Shown here: positions 32,092 to 43,899 of the stretch, one piece after another
Position numbering within the stretch: the stretch's first letter is position 1
How the letters are laid out: every line of letters starts with the position of its first letter
Assembly (NCBI RefSeq): GCF_902167145.1
Contig: NC_050104.1
Coordinates: forward strand, 110,929,849 to 110,993,848
Direction of reading: 5' to 3'
DNA length: 64,000 bases
Origin: Zea mays
Taxonomy: Eukaryota; Streptophyta; Magnoliopsida; Poales; Poaceae
Program-made: the position numbers and the translations under genes
Notes under the pieces: model-generated
What the model was told of the DNA's origin: nothing
What the model saw: the letters and a program-made list of their open reading frames with translations, nothing else
The model's database searches: none

Positions 32092-32965
32092 GGCGCGGGC
32101 GGGCACGACCGAGGGCGTGGGCGCGCGGCGGACTTGACCGGACGCCGGGGTGAGCGCGCGCGCGGGTTGGGCGAGCTCTGGCGTGCCGACCAGGGTCGAA
32201 CACGTGTGCCCGTGCGTTCTGCCCAAGTTCTGGCGCGTGTGGTCGCTCATCCGAGCCTGCTCTCGCCTTGGTCAGTGCACAAAACCTCTTCTCCTCCCTA
32301 CAAGCTACCATTCTTGTGTGGGGGTCATAGGATTTTGCCTACTGGTTGCAGAGATATGGAGCCAGGAAATCTGGTCTGTCTCCCTGCCCAAACCCGAGGC
32401 AAATCCAAGGTTTTGTCGTGTCTAGGGCTCGCGTCCCAATGCCATCTTCTGGCACACGACAGAGGGGTTAGTTAGACACAATTTTGTCAATGGGGCCATT
32501 AGGATTCGAGTTAGGGATCAAGGTGAACATCCCTGATCTTTGGCTCAAGGTCTGAATTTCAGAATTCTGAAATTCAGAAATCCCAATGAGTCCCCACATG
32601 AGAAGCTTGATTTGGGATTTTATTTGAGTTATTTTGGCTAAGCTTTCTCAACCTTTCTTGTTGCTCATTAAATATACTTTAATTTTCATAATTGGCTCAA
32701 GTCATAATTTTAAACTTTTCATTCCCCTTTTCTTATTTTCTTGAATTTTGCTCATGGGGCTCACTTAGGGTTCTTAATTAGGGTTGCACATTCTTATCTT
32801 TTCAAAGACTCAATTGTTTTGATCATGTTACTTTTAAGTATATACTTGGTGAATTCTTTATTACTTAAGTTGTTTTGATGCTCATGCTTACTTTGGTTCA
32901 CATAAAATGATGGTTCTTGGTTTGGCATTTGAGAAAAAACCCTGAGTGACACTGGGGTGTCACAG

Positions 32966-32980
32966 CCTTCCCCCCTTAAA
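32966..32980 (-). other. E6 polypurine tract
   Basis: TTTAAGGGGGGAAGG on the minus strand, directly before the 3' LTR boundary at 32964. Confidence 0.85.
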
Positions 32981-33216
32981 GGAATCTCGTCCCGAGATTC
33001 GGGCCAGAGTCCTCCCAGGGTGAAGCGAAGGGTGAGACTGATAGGAAAAAGGGTGATGATTGTTATTATTAGGGCAAAACTGCTCTTCGAATGTCATTCT
33101 CTTTGCAACTTCAGAAGGAAGTCCTTTTAAGTTTGACTTTATAGCTTCTTCATTCTGAATTAAGATCATATTTTTGGAAATTAGATTCGAAAGGCAGGAG
33201 GAGGGATTGGGGGTGA
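32981..33216. other. spacer between E6 pol stop and polypurine tract
   Basis: Short untranslated stretch on the 3' side of pol. It contains the phrase GGAATCTCGTCCCGAGATTC next to the polypurine tract, which has an internal inverted repeat (GAATCTCG and CGAGATTC). A similar phrase precedes the tract in E4 and E7. Confidence 0.6.
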
Positions 33217-36200
33217 TTACGTACCAGCTTCCTTAGGTAGGTAATCGGGAAAGTTGGATCTCAGGAATTCCTCGGTTTCCCAAGTAGCTTCCTCCTCTGA
33301 GTGATTACTCCACTGGACTTTGAACATCTTGATCGATTTAGCCCGAGTTGATCTTTCTTTGCAATCCAGAATCTTGGAGGGGTACTCTTGGTACGATAGA
33401 TCTGGCTCTATCTCCAATTCTGGCTCTGCTATGATCTCGGTCGGCAATCGAACACACTTCTTCAGCTGAGATACATGGAATACACTGTGAATGGCAGACA
33501 TCTTTGAAGGTAACTTCAGCTTGTATGCCATGGGTCCACATGCTTCGATGATCTCATAAGGTCCAATGTAACGAGGGGCTAGCTTGCCTTTGATCCCAAA
33601 CCTCTGCACTCCCTTGGTGGGTGATACCTTGAGGTATACGAAACTTCCCACCTCGAACTGGAGAGGTTTCCTTCTTCTATCATGATAGCTCTTTTGCCTG
33701 GCCTGAGCAGCTTCTAGATTCTTCCTGATTAGCTTGACCTTCCTTTCGGCTTCAGTCACCAAATCAGGTCCAAAAACTTCTCTTTCACCAGGTTGAGACC
33801 AATTGAGTGGTGTCCTGCACCTTCTTCCATAGAGAGCTTCAAAAGGTGCCATCTTTAGGCTGGATTGATAACTATTGTTATAAGCAAACTCTGCCAAGGA
33901 GAGGTGCTTATCCCAGTTCTTGCCACAATCGATCGCACAAGCTCTCAGCATATCCTCCAGAATCTGGTTTACCCTTTCCGTCTGACCATCAGTCTGTGGG
34001 TGGTAAGCTGAACTCCTGATTAGCTTGGTTCCCAAAGACTCTTGCAATTGTTCCCAAAATCTGGCAACAAATTGGGCTCCTCGGTCAGAAACAATGGTCC
34101 GAGGTAATCCGTGCAAACACACGATCCAGTCAATATACAATTCTGCATATTTCTGAGCCTTATCAGTGGTGTGCACAGGAAGAAAATGTGCCACTTTCGT
34201 CAATCGGTCCACAATAACCCAAATTGAATCATGATGATGAGAGGTGTTGGGCAGACCCACAATGAAATCCATGCTGATGTCGTCCCACTTCCACGAAGGT
34301 ACGGACAGTGGTTGCAAGGCTCCAGCGGACTTCAAGTGGCTTGCCTTTATCCTCTGACAGGTGTCACACTCTGATACATACTGGGCTATCTCCCTCTTCA
34401 TTCTGGTCCACCAGTACAAAAGCTTCAAATCATGGTACATCTTGGTGCTTCCCGGATGCATAGAGAATTTGGAGAGATGAGCCTCATCCAAAATTTTCCT
34501 CTTGAGCTCCTGGTCTTTAGGAATCACCAATCTGCTTTTGAACCATAACACACCTTTCTCATCCTGGCGGAAACAATTATACTTCTCAACCTTCTGATGG
34601 AGATTCTTCTTGATAATCTGCACTCCCTTGTCACTGAGCTGGGCCATGATAATCTGGTCTTGCAAAGCTGGCTCAACAGAAATGTGAGACAAAGAACCAG
34701 AAGAAATCACTTCAATTTGCATCTTGCTCAACTCATCACACAAGGTGTTAATGCGAGAATCCATCAGAACACAATTGCATTGCAACTTCCGACTCAAGGC
34801 ATCTGCTACCACATTAGCTTTCCCTGGGTGATAATGTACCTCCAGGTCATAATCCTTGATCAGCTCTAGCCATCTTCTCTGCCTCATGTTGAGATCAGCC
34901 TGAGTAAAAATGTACTTAAGGATCTTATGATCAGTGAAGATGTTGCAGTGGGTTCCCATTAGATAGTGCCTCCACATCTTCAATGCATGAACCACTGCTG
35001 CTAACTCGAGGTCATGAGTGGGATAATTTTGCTCATGAGGCCTGAGTGCTCTTGAGGCATAAGCAATGACTCGGTTGTCTTGCATCAAGACACAACCTAG
35101 TCCGGTGCCAGAGGCATCGCAATACACATCAAAAGGCTTGCTGCTGTCGGGTTGCACCAACACTGGTGCTGTGGTCAGATGCTGCCTTAATGCATGGAAG
35201 GCATCTTCGCACTTCTGACTCCACACAAATTTGACCTCTTTCTTCAGCAACTCAGTAATAGGCTTCGCAATTCGAGAGAAGTCCGGAATAAATCTTCGGT
35301 AATAACCAGCTAATCCCAGAAAACTCCGAATCTGGCGAACAGTTGTTGGTGGCCTCCAGTTCATCACCTCTTGCACTTTATCAGGATCAACAGCTATTCC
35401 ATCCTGAGAGATAGTGTGACCCAAGAATTTGATTTCCTTCAGCCAAAAATCACACTTGGATAACTTGGCATAAAGGTGGTGCTCTCGCAGACGTTGAAGC
35501 ACTACATGCAAATGCCCGGCATGTTCTTCTTCGTTCTTTGAGTACACCAGAATATCATCGATGAAAACCACCACGAACTTGTCCAATTCCGGCATGAAAA
35601 CAGAATTCATCAGATACATGAAATATGCTGGTGCATTTGTCAGCCCGAATGACATCACCAAGAATTCATATAGCCCATATCTGGTTGAGAATGCCGTCTT
35701 CGGAATATCACTCGCTCGTATTTTGATCTGATGGTAGCCAGAGCGAAGGTCTATCTTGGAAAACACCTTGGCCCCGACCAATTGGTCAAAAAGAACATCA
35801 ATACGAGGCAAAGGATACTTGTTCTTGATAGTTACCGCATTAAGAGGGCGGTAATCTATACACAGCCTCAAGCTTTCATCCTTCTTCTTCACAAACAGTG
35901 CTGGACATCCCCAAGGCAAAGTGCTTGGGCGAATAAAACCCTTATCCAGCAACTCTTGCAATTGCTTCTTCAATTCTGCCAACTCAGCGGGTGGCATTCG
36001 GTAGGGCCTCTTGGAAATTGGGGCCGTTCCCGGTTGCAACTCGATGGCGAATTCAATATCCCGGTCCGGTGGCATTCCTGGCAATTCATCAGGAAAGACA
36101 TCTGCATACTCACAGACCACTGGGATCTTCTTCAGGGGTAACTCCGTCATAGAGAAAGCACATGACTGAGAAGAACCCTGACTAGGCAGAATTAAAGTGA

Positions 36201-36897
36201 AATTCCCGCAGAAAGGAGAATTAACTTCCACGGTACGACTGGCTACATCAAGCACAACTTGGTGCAAGGTCATCCAATTTGCCCCTAGAATAATGTCCAC
36301 ATTTTCCAATCCCAACACAAGAAGAGTGGTTTTGATAATGTGGCTTCCCAGTTGAATAGGCACACTTTGGTTTAATTGATTAGTTGCAATTTTACCCCCA
36401 GGTGTGACTATCATGAATGACCCTTTTGAATGAGAGAATGGCAGTTTGCATTTAGCACTGAACTTTTGGCTAATGAAACTATGAGATGCACCAGAATCAA
36501 ACAGAATTAAAGCAGGTTGATTATAAACTGAAAAGATACCGGTCATGATAGGAGCTCCTTCTGGCATTTCCTCTAGAGCAGTGAAGTTGAGCTTCCCTTG
36601 CCTGACTTGCACCTTCTGCTTTCTCCCCTTGACTTGATTTGGTGCTGGCATCTGCCTCTGCTGGTTCCTGGGACAATTCTTGGCATAGTGGCCCACGTTG
36701 CCACAAGTGAAACACTTGTTCCCATTGCCCTGGCGGAACTGCTGCTGCTGCGGAGGCTGATTGTTCCTTGGGGCAGGAGCTGGATAGCGGTTGGGTGCCG
36801 GCTGCTGCTGCTGCTGAGGTGGCCTGATCACCCATCTGCCTGCCTGCTGCTGAAAACCCCTGCTCTGATTGTGAGAAACAATCCGGAACCTCTGAGC
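33217..36897 (-). pseudogene. pol: E6 gag end, protease, RT, RNase H, integrase and chromodomain
   Basis: Open for over 1200 codons in the gag frame after a single TAG. Counted from the Met at 36831: CCHC knuckle 40-53 ([14 protein letters not shown]); protease FDSGASHSF with Asp112; RT with FIDD, Asp425-426; RNase H from [12 protein letters not shown], 569-680; integrase HHCC (His785, His792, Cys822, Cys825); and the DD35E triad Asp855, Asp916 and Glu952 with exactly 35 residues between the last two. The C-terminal chromodomain is 1153-1198 ([18 protein letters not shown]). No catalytic residue is missing. The domain order and chromodomain place it in the Tekay/Del chromoviruses. Only the TAG at 36898-36900 separates it from gag. 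Confidence 0.92.
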
Positions 36898-37647
36898 CTA
36901 AGCGGATGGTGCTGCCATTGGTGCCTTTCTCTTCTTTTCTACCCGGTGAGCAACAATGCAATCCTCCTGGGAGATGGCCATGTTGACCAACTCATTGAAG
37001 CTATCAGCCCGGACAGTGTTGAGTCGTTCCCGCAGCTTGGTATTGAGACCCCTGCGGAAGCGATCCCTCTTCTTCTCATCAGAATCAGCATGATACCCTG
37101 CATACTGGCATAAGTCGTTGAAGGCTTGTGCATACTGCAGTACCGTGCGGGTTCCTTGATTAAGGGCCAGAAATTCATTCAACTTCCGATCAAGAATGCC
37201 AGCTGGGATGTGGTGTCCTCTGAAGGCAGTCTTGAATTCCTCCCAAGATACCTCACGATCAGCGGGGAGCATAGCACAGAAGTGGTCCCACCAAGTCCGA
37301 GCAGGGCCGCGAAGCTGCTGTGCGGCGAAGCGAGCCTTGGCCTCATCAGGGCAGTCTCCTGTGAGGAGGGGAAACTTGGACTCGACGATGCGAAGCCACA
37401 CGTCGGCGTACAACGGATCCTCTACCTTGGTGAACAAGGGCGGCTGCGTGCTCAGAAACTCCTGGTATGTTGCCATAGCCGGAGGTCACTGATGCTGGCC
37501 TCCACCATGATGCTGTTGGTGGGGCTGGCGCTGCAAGAGCTGTCGCAGAATTTCATTCTGCTGGGCCATCAGCTCCTGCACTGTGGGAGCTGGGGGAGGT
37601 GGCGGGGGAGCTTGCTCGTTCTGCCCGTGACGCTGCCTAGCTGCCAT
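36898..37647 (-). pseudogene. gag: E6 gag with two nonsense codons
   Basis: The start is taken at the ATG at 37647-37645 (MAARQRHGQNEQ), followed by a Pro-rich and Gln-rich linker (LMAQQNEILRQLLQRQ). A TGA at 37488-37486, codon 54, interrupts. The same frame continues with the capsid: TYQEFLSTQPPLFTKVEDPL, WWDHFCAML, FRGHHIPAGILDRKLNEFL and DRFRRGLN. A TAG at 36900-36898, codon 250, ends this part, and the frame goes on into the zinc knuckle and pol. Both stops are compatible with single C-to-T changes. Without them gag-pol would be one chain of 1476 residues. Confidence 0.88.
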
Positions 37648-37905
37648 ATGAAAACAGAGATTGTCGCCATCGTTATCCCAACTCACAGTTTCGAACGACA
37701 AGATATCATCTCATATGGAAGGAAAAATGCCATAATCATAATATTAGGTTCAAAATGAAGATAACATGGTGACAAAGATCCCACAGATTTCAAAAGGTTA
37801 CAGGGTTACATCAATCAGAGGAAAGTACCTATAAGCCTAGTCCAAAATGTGATACTACTAAGCTCGCATAGGTTTCTATCCACCTAAAAGTGTCAAAGCG
37901 ACTGC

Positions 37906-38781
37906 TTAACCCTGAGCGGTGGAAGCGACACTGGATACGGGTGAAGGAGGCATCGCGGATGTAGTCCCATTGGCACCAGGGGCTGGTCCTAGCTCCTCGG
38001 GAGCCTCTTCTCCCTCGCTTCCTGCTTCATTGGCCTCCATCTCCAGGTGGTGCATGTCCAAGTGGTCATTTGCTTCCTCGAGTTCCCTCTGCACATCGTG
38101 AAGCTGGTTCTCCAAGACATCAATAGTGTTGTCTCGGATCTCCACTTGCTGCTCCAGGGTGGTAATACGCTGGCTCAGCCTTTCCACCTGCAGATCCTTC
38201 TCCACCAACTCTGTGGATAGGTCGACCACAAAATCTTCCCGACTGTCGAGAGTGAGCTTGGCAGCCTGAGCGGTGTTAGCAAGAAGTGTCATAGCATCGC
38301 TCTGAAGGGCCTGAAGGCGGTACAGCGCACTCATGCACTAAACAGTGACCCTCCCAACCAAGTCAGGATACATTGCCCACACATCCTTCACATGGCTCAC
38401 GCGGTTACACCACATGGGATCATCCTTCTTCTCAGCAGGGAAGAGTCCCAAGGGGTGCATCACCATCTCCAGGGGATGGTAGCCATAGAAAGTCGTCAGA
38501 GTCTTCATGGCCGCTGCCTCAACGGTGTCGTCCGTCCTGAGTCCAGTCGTCTCAGAGTCAAGAGAACGCCAACCCGGCTGAAGGGGATGAGCCTCCAAAG
38601 TCAGCCAGACCCGACAACGAGGTACCCGATGCTCCTCATACAACTGCACCGTGTACAAAGGGGGCGTAGGGTAACCGGCGGAGTTAAGCACTTCCCACAA
38701 GATGGAAGGAAAACCATCGCGAGAAAGGAAGTCAGAACTGAAACGAGAGTCTCCTCCACTGGCGGGGGTGGGTGAATTCAT
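37906..38781 (-). pseudogene. E6 pre-gag accessory ORF (one amber codon)
   Basis: The frame starts at ATG 38781 (MNSPTPASGGDSRF) and ends at 37906, with one in-frame TAG at 38340-38338 (codon 148 of 292). The N-terminal half is a globular-looking domain (GFPSILWEVLNSAG, YTVQLYEEHRVPRCRVWL, DTVEAAAMKTLTTFYGYH). The second half is a predicted coiled coil (VEKDLQVERLSQRITTLEQ, IDVLENQLHDVQRELEEAN), followed by an acidic Pro/Ser-rich tail. It lies between the primer site and gag on the same strand, 258 bp ahead of gag. A related frame stands in the same place in E5. No known function; not a standard Ty3/gypsy component. Confidence 0.7.
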
Positions 38782-39147
38782 CTGCGGAAGGGAATCAAAG
38801 ATAAGGATTATGGTGGAAGGAAAAAGAAAAAGAGAGAGCCCGGATGGTTTTAAAGGAAGGGGGTTAGCTCAAATTTTAATTCCTCTTTGGGGTTTTATAA
38901 TGCATGCATGCTGGAAGAAACGTTGCCTCTCAAAAGAAAGATAGGGTGCCTTTTTAGGGCATCCTTAAAATATAAGTATTGGCCCATAGGGCCTAATTAA
39001 TTAGCCACCTATTTCTCCCTCTATGCCTAAGGCCTTTCGTCCTAGGTCTAGCGGTCTAGTCCTGTCGATCCGTAACAGTTTCTAGGCAAGTTTTAGATTT
39101 TGAAAATTGGTATTCATGGTTTATTGTCCTTCTCTGTGGTGGAATTT
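38782..39147 (-). other. E6 leader between primer site and pre-gag ORF
   Basis: Untranslated leader of about 370 bp with purine-rich blocks on the plus strand (GGAAAAAGAAAAAGAGAGAG near 38818). No gene seen. A packaging or dimerisation signal would be expected here, but none could be identified from sequence alone. Confidence 0.5.
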
Positions 39148-39159
39148 GCTCCGATACCA
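39148..39159 (-). other. E6 primer binding site (initiator Met-tRNA type)
   Basis: TGGTATCGGAGC on the minus strand, two bases after the 5' LTR end. It differs from the tRNA-Met complement at one position (CGG for CAG). Confidence 0.85.
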
Positions 39160-39161
39160 GC

Positions 39162-42100
39162 TGTGGCAGAACCACCCGAATTATTCCAGCTTAAGTGCCT
39201 AAGTCACGCCCCAGGGGTCGTAACACACTTAAATCGGAATAACCCGTCAGTCCCTCAGATCTAGTCTGATAGAGCCACTTAACCAGGATCAAATTCCACA
39301 ATCCCACTCGAAGGTGAGTCACAGAAGAAATACAATAAAACAGGAAACCTCAAATTAAGTACTGAGTTATTACATAAATCGGAGTTCTTGAGTAGCAATT
39401 AAAGTTCACAAAATAAAGTGCAGCGGATAATCGATGTCGTCGGTAATGAGGAAATGGGCAAGGCCTAGCCCACTACTCCTCATGCTCCTCTCCTGCCGGA
39501 GCAACATCCCACTCGACCGTCCAACCCGGTGGCAGGGTGGTAGGCCAAGTCACACCATCAACCAATTCCTGCATGGTACCTGCGAAAATTGTGCCACAAG
39601 CAAGGCTGAGTATACTAATACTCAGCTAGACTTAACCGGTGTGAGGAGTCTACTCCTCTACCTCTAGACTATGCAGCTGTTTGGCTGAGGGGTTTGGTTT
39701 GCCAAAAGCACTAGCTGTCTCTAAAATCAATTTTTTAGCCTTTCAAGTTCTATCATCATTAACTTAGCTAGGTTTGCTCCTTCTAAGCATACATGGTAAC
39801 AATCAATTAGTTCAATCAACAAATTATCTCATATAGTCCACATTTCACTTCTTACTCGATGCAGTACAAGGAATCAAGCAGTCTCATTAGCTGCGAGAAG
39901 CAGACGATTCGAATCGAGTTTTAAACCTTGCAAGGTAAACCTAAACACACGGCATGTCAGGGTACTCCGACCCTGCACATGACAACCGTCCCCATCGATT
40001 CCCCGTTCGCGTCCAGGCCTCACCGCCTTGGCATACAATGCTCCACTGACCCCGGCTGCCGCTGTGCAGTGACCGCACTTGTACCCACCATAGCTAGCAT
40101 GGGAGACCCAGTCTCAGGTCGCATGAGGGATAAAGTCCGCGCCCGGCTTCACTCAGGTACTAGGTTTACCGGTTACCATTTTTCCCGGCATGTGCTTAGT
40201 ACGTTCAAAAGCTTGACTTAGGTATCCACACATTAATCCTTAATTCATTTTTCCCGTCTCATGGACAAGGCATCCTCCCTGGATCCAAATCCATAGACCA
40301 ACATAGATCCCGTTATTAAGATGAATACAATCAATTCCTGACCTCGCGCGAGTGCTAGAAAAATCACTCGACTTCTACCGAGATCCTGGTTAGCAAGCAG
40401 CTACTCGACCTAGCATACTAGTATTCATCTCAAAAAGGAATCCTAAGTTCATGCAACTAGAGGTTTCAAGCAACTCCTACACTTAAGTGCACATTGCAAT
40501 CCTACAAGCATTAAGTTTAGTAAAGTAGCATATAATAACATGGTTATGCATAAAACCGGGGCTTGCCTTCAATTGCTGGGACTGCGGGGAGATCCTCAAT
40601 AGCAGCCTCTGAAGCCTGCTCCTGGTCCTCTTCTTGGACAGGTCCTTGCTCGGGGATGAGCACGTACTCTCCGTCGGCAAGATTACAATCTAATGAATGC
40701 AATGCGTAAGATATATGCCTGATATGATATGTGCTTTTAGAAATTACAACTTTAAAGGTGTATGATCTTTTGAGTTAAAACAAGTTAACTTTACCTATCC
40801 AAAACCCTTAGTGGTATGCTTGGTAAATTGGGTTACACTTAGCTAAGGTAAGGGGTAGGTTTATTTCTTCTTCTCTTTTCTTTTATTCTCTTTAATGTTT
40901 TGGAGTAGGTTTGAACTACAAGTTGCCTTTATAAAATTCTAAAACTTCCCCAAAAATTACAGTGGCTTGTTACTGGTGTATGTTTCCCTGTCTCAAAATT
41001 TGGGGGTCAGCAAGTGAATAGTTTTCTCTGGACAAAATTATTAAACTCTGGGGCAGAAAGGGTGCTTTGAACTACAACTACTATTTAACAGTGGGTAATT
41101 CTCTAAAACTTATTTTTGCTGGCTTTTAGGTGTTATAACATGACTTGATACAAATTTCTAATCACTAATACCTCTTAATAAATTTTCTATGGTTTTCTCA
41201 AGTTTCTAGCCAAATGGGTGCTTTCTACTACCACTATATTTGAAAAATATCAAACAACAGAGTTCTTATTTTTCATAGTTAGTATTTTGTGCAAGAGCAA
41301 TCATTCTGAAGTTTGGCTTCTTTTTGCTTAAGGGAAGGGGTGGTTTGCATTATTTGAATTAGGTGGTCTTTCTCTTTAATCATCAACAAAAGGTATGGGT
41401 TTACTTCTTCTTCATGGGTTTGCATTTTTCTCTGGTAGTTTACCTCATCATGAGCTTAGCAAATTTTTGGTTGCCTATTATCACATTAAAAGGGGTTGTT
41501 CATGATTTATTTGGAAAATGCCTTATTATCACCTTGTATTTATTTTCTTTACTTAAAAAGTTGGGCTGAGGTGCTCTGTATTTTTGTAGTGGGGCTCTGG
41601 TGGTTATAAGTCCACTAGATTTTTATTAACCATTTTGGTTATAGTTTTGTAACTCTAATATTTGATTTTCAGTCTATATGAGGCTAAACAAATCATCTTA
41701 ATTTAAAACTGGTCCACATTAATGGTCTCTGTATTTTTCCTAGGTTCTCTGTTGCATAAGTAAACTAGGAAAAATATTATTAATCACTGTTCATTAATTT
41801 CTAAGGCCTTTCTGATTTTCTCTAAGTTTTGGACAAATTAGCTTTAAATGAAAAACTACATCATATTTTTCAATGCTGGGGTTCCTACTATTTTTAAACA
41901 GTGTCTAAATAAGGTTTAAACATGTACAAATTTTCTTAAGTTTAGCACAGAAGGAAAACTAATTTTCCTTAATTAAACAAGGTTTAGTGGGTTTCTGTTT
42001 TTAATTTTAATCTTTAAAATTTTGAACAGAAAGCATGGAGTTTACTATTTTTAAATGATAGATCATAATATTCAGGAGCTAGCAAAATTGGTTTGACAAC

Positions 42101-43770
42101 TTTTTATTAAGATTTCATCAAGTTATGGATTTTCTAAGTTCTCTGGTCATTTTAAAAGAATAACAGAATTGGTTTAAATAGAAATCCACTTTGCACTGGG
42201 GTCTCTGGCGGGTTTTTAAGTTTTCTTCGCGAATCAGTCCTTAGGTTACTATTCACATGAGTCACTGACGTTACGGAAAACCCCTCGGGTTCTACCAATC
42301 CTAACCCGAGGTCCTTCTTCTACCTTAAACAGTAGCCGCGGCGGAGAAAAGGGCGGAGGGGCTTACCGGCGGCGAGATTGCTCCGGTGAAGTGGTCGAGG
42401 ACGAAGGGGAGGTCTCGGGGATCACAACGGTGTGCGGAACGCCGTCGGAGATGGCTGGAGTCGGTCGGTCCACGCGCGCAGACGGGGATGCTCGTCGGCG
42501 GCGAGGAGACCGGCCTGGTCACGACGAGATAGTTCAATTGGATGGGTCAGGGAGGTCCACGGGATGCCAGAGATGCTATGAGCGAAAGGAATTGGGCGGA
42601 GACTTACTGGATAGCTCGGTCCACGCGCGGCGGCGGAAGACCGAAGTCCGGTGAGGTCGATCTCGGGCCTCCGGTGAAATCCGGCCGGGTCCGAGGGCTT
42701 GGCAAGCTTCACGGGCTACTGGCGGAGCTAGCCGAAGCACTGGCTGGGCTTGAGGGTGGCTGGAGTGGGATGGCCACGGTGACCGAAGCTCTGGCGGCAA
42801 TGGCGGGCGGAATTAAGCTCGCCGGAGCTAAGGAAAGGTGGCTGGCCGGAGAGGGTGGGTGCGGGGCGAAGAGAGGTGCGCCCGGGGAGGCTTTATAGGC
42901 GCGGGCGGGCACGGCCGAGGGCGTGGGCGCGCGGCGGACTTGACCGGACGCCGGGGTGAGCGCGCGCGCGGGTTGGGCGAGCTCTGGCGTGCCGACCAGG
43001 GTCGAACACGTGTGCCCGTGCGTTCTGCCCAAGTTCTGGCCCGTGTGGTCGCTCATCCGAGCCTGCTCTCGCCTTGGTCAGTGCACAAAACCTCTTCTCC
43101 TCCCTACAAGCTACCATTCTTGTGTGGGGGTCATAGGATTTTGCCTACTGGTTGCAGAGATATGGAGCCAGGAAATCTGGTCTGTCTCCCTGCCCAAACC
43201 CGAGGCAAATCCAAGGTTTTGTCGTGTCTAGGGCTCGCGTCCCAATGCCATCTTCTGGCACACGACAGAGGGGTTAGTTAGACACAATTTTGTCAATGGG
43301 GCCATTAGGATTCGAGTTAGGGATCAAGGTGAACATCCCTGATCTTTGGCTCAAGGTCTGAATTTCAGAATTCTGAAATTCAGAAATCCCAATGAGTCCC
43401 CACATGAGAAGCTTGATTTGGGATTTTATTTGAGTTATTTTGGCTAAGCTTTCTCAACCTTTCTTGTTGCTCATTAAATATACTTTAATTTTCATAATTG
43501 GCTCTAGTCATAATTTTAAACTTTTCATTCCCTTTTTCTTATTTTCTTGAATTTTGCTCATGGGGCTCACTTAGGGTTCTTAATTAGGGTTGCACATTCT
43601 TATCTTTTCAAAGACTCAATTGTTTTGATCATGTTACTTTTAAGTATATACTTGGTGAATTCTTTATTACTTAAGTTGTTTTGATGCTCATGCTTACTTT
43701 GGTTCACATTAAATGATGGTTCTTGGTTTGGCATTTGAGAAAAAACCCTGAGTGACACTGGGGTGTCACA
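39162..43770 (-). repeat. 5' LTR of E6 (4609 bp)
   Basis: Same length as the left LTR, at a constant offset of 10806. It carries the promoter (TATAAA, minus, 42897-42892) and the mini-gene exons (40689-40567, 39579-39473). Differences from the left copy are mostly transitions. Confidence 0.95.
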
Positions 43771-43775
43771 TTGCG
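43771..43775 (+). repeat. target-site duplication of E6, right copy
   Basis: TTGCG, identical to 28351-28355. The E5 LTR resumes here. Confidence 0.93.
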
Positions 43776-43899
43776 CCCCCTGCCCAACTCTCTCGCCCTC
43801 TCTCTCTTTCTGCCCACGCGAACCAGGGAGCTCCGCCACCGCCCGCCGACGCCCACTGCCTGTTCCGTGGCCGCTGTCGCACCCGTGCCCCATCCAGTG

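Larger units (their letters stand above)
28356..32964 (-). repeat. 3' LTR of E6 (4609 bp)
   Basis: On the plus strand it begins TGTGGCAGAACC and ends GGGTGTCACA. The AT-rich middle (about 29900-31400) holds no gene. The GC-rich part 31500-32300 has open frames on both strands without domains. Mini-gene exons are listed separately. Confidence 0.95.
28356..43770 (-). mobile_element. E6: 15.4-kb chromovirus with 4.6-kb LTRs and pre-gag ORF
   Basis: Two LTRs of exactly 4609 bp (28356-32964 and 39162-43770), polypurine tract and Met-tRNA type primer site in the right places for a minus-strand element, and TTGCG duplications. By eye the LTRs differ by roughly 30-35 substitutions and no net indel, under 1 percent. 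The coding order is pre-gag ORF, gag, protease, RT, RNase H, integrase, chromodomain. Only three nonsense codons and no frameshift were seen. It is the best preserved element of the window after E9. Confidence 0.95.

Noticed and set aside
31519..32475. Overlapping frames of 70-150 codons in the E6 LTRs (also 42325-43281)
   Set aside because: LTR-internal, Arg/Pro/Gly-rich on both strands, none with an ATG-started domain; regarded as composition effects.
36598..37758. Plus-strand frames of 100-210 codons opposite E6 gag
   Set aside because: Antisense shadows of the gag frame with no domain content.
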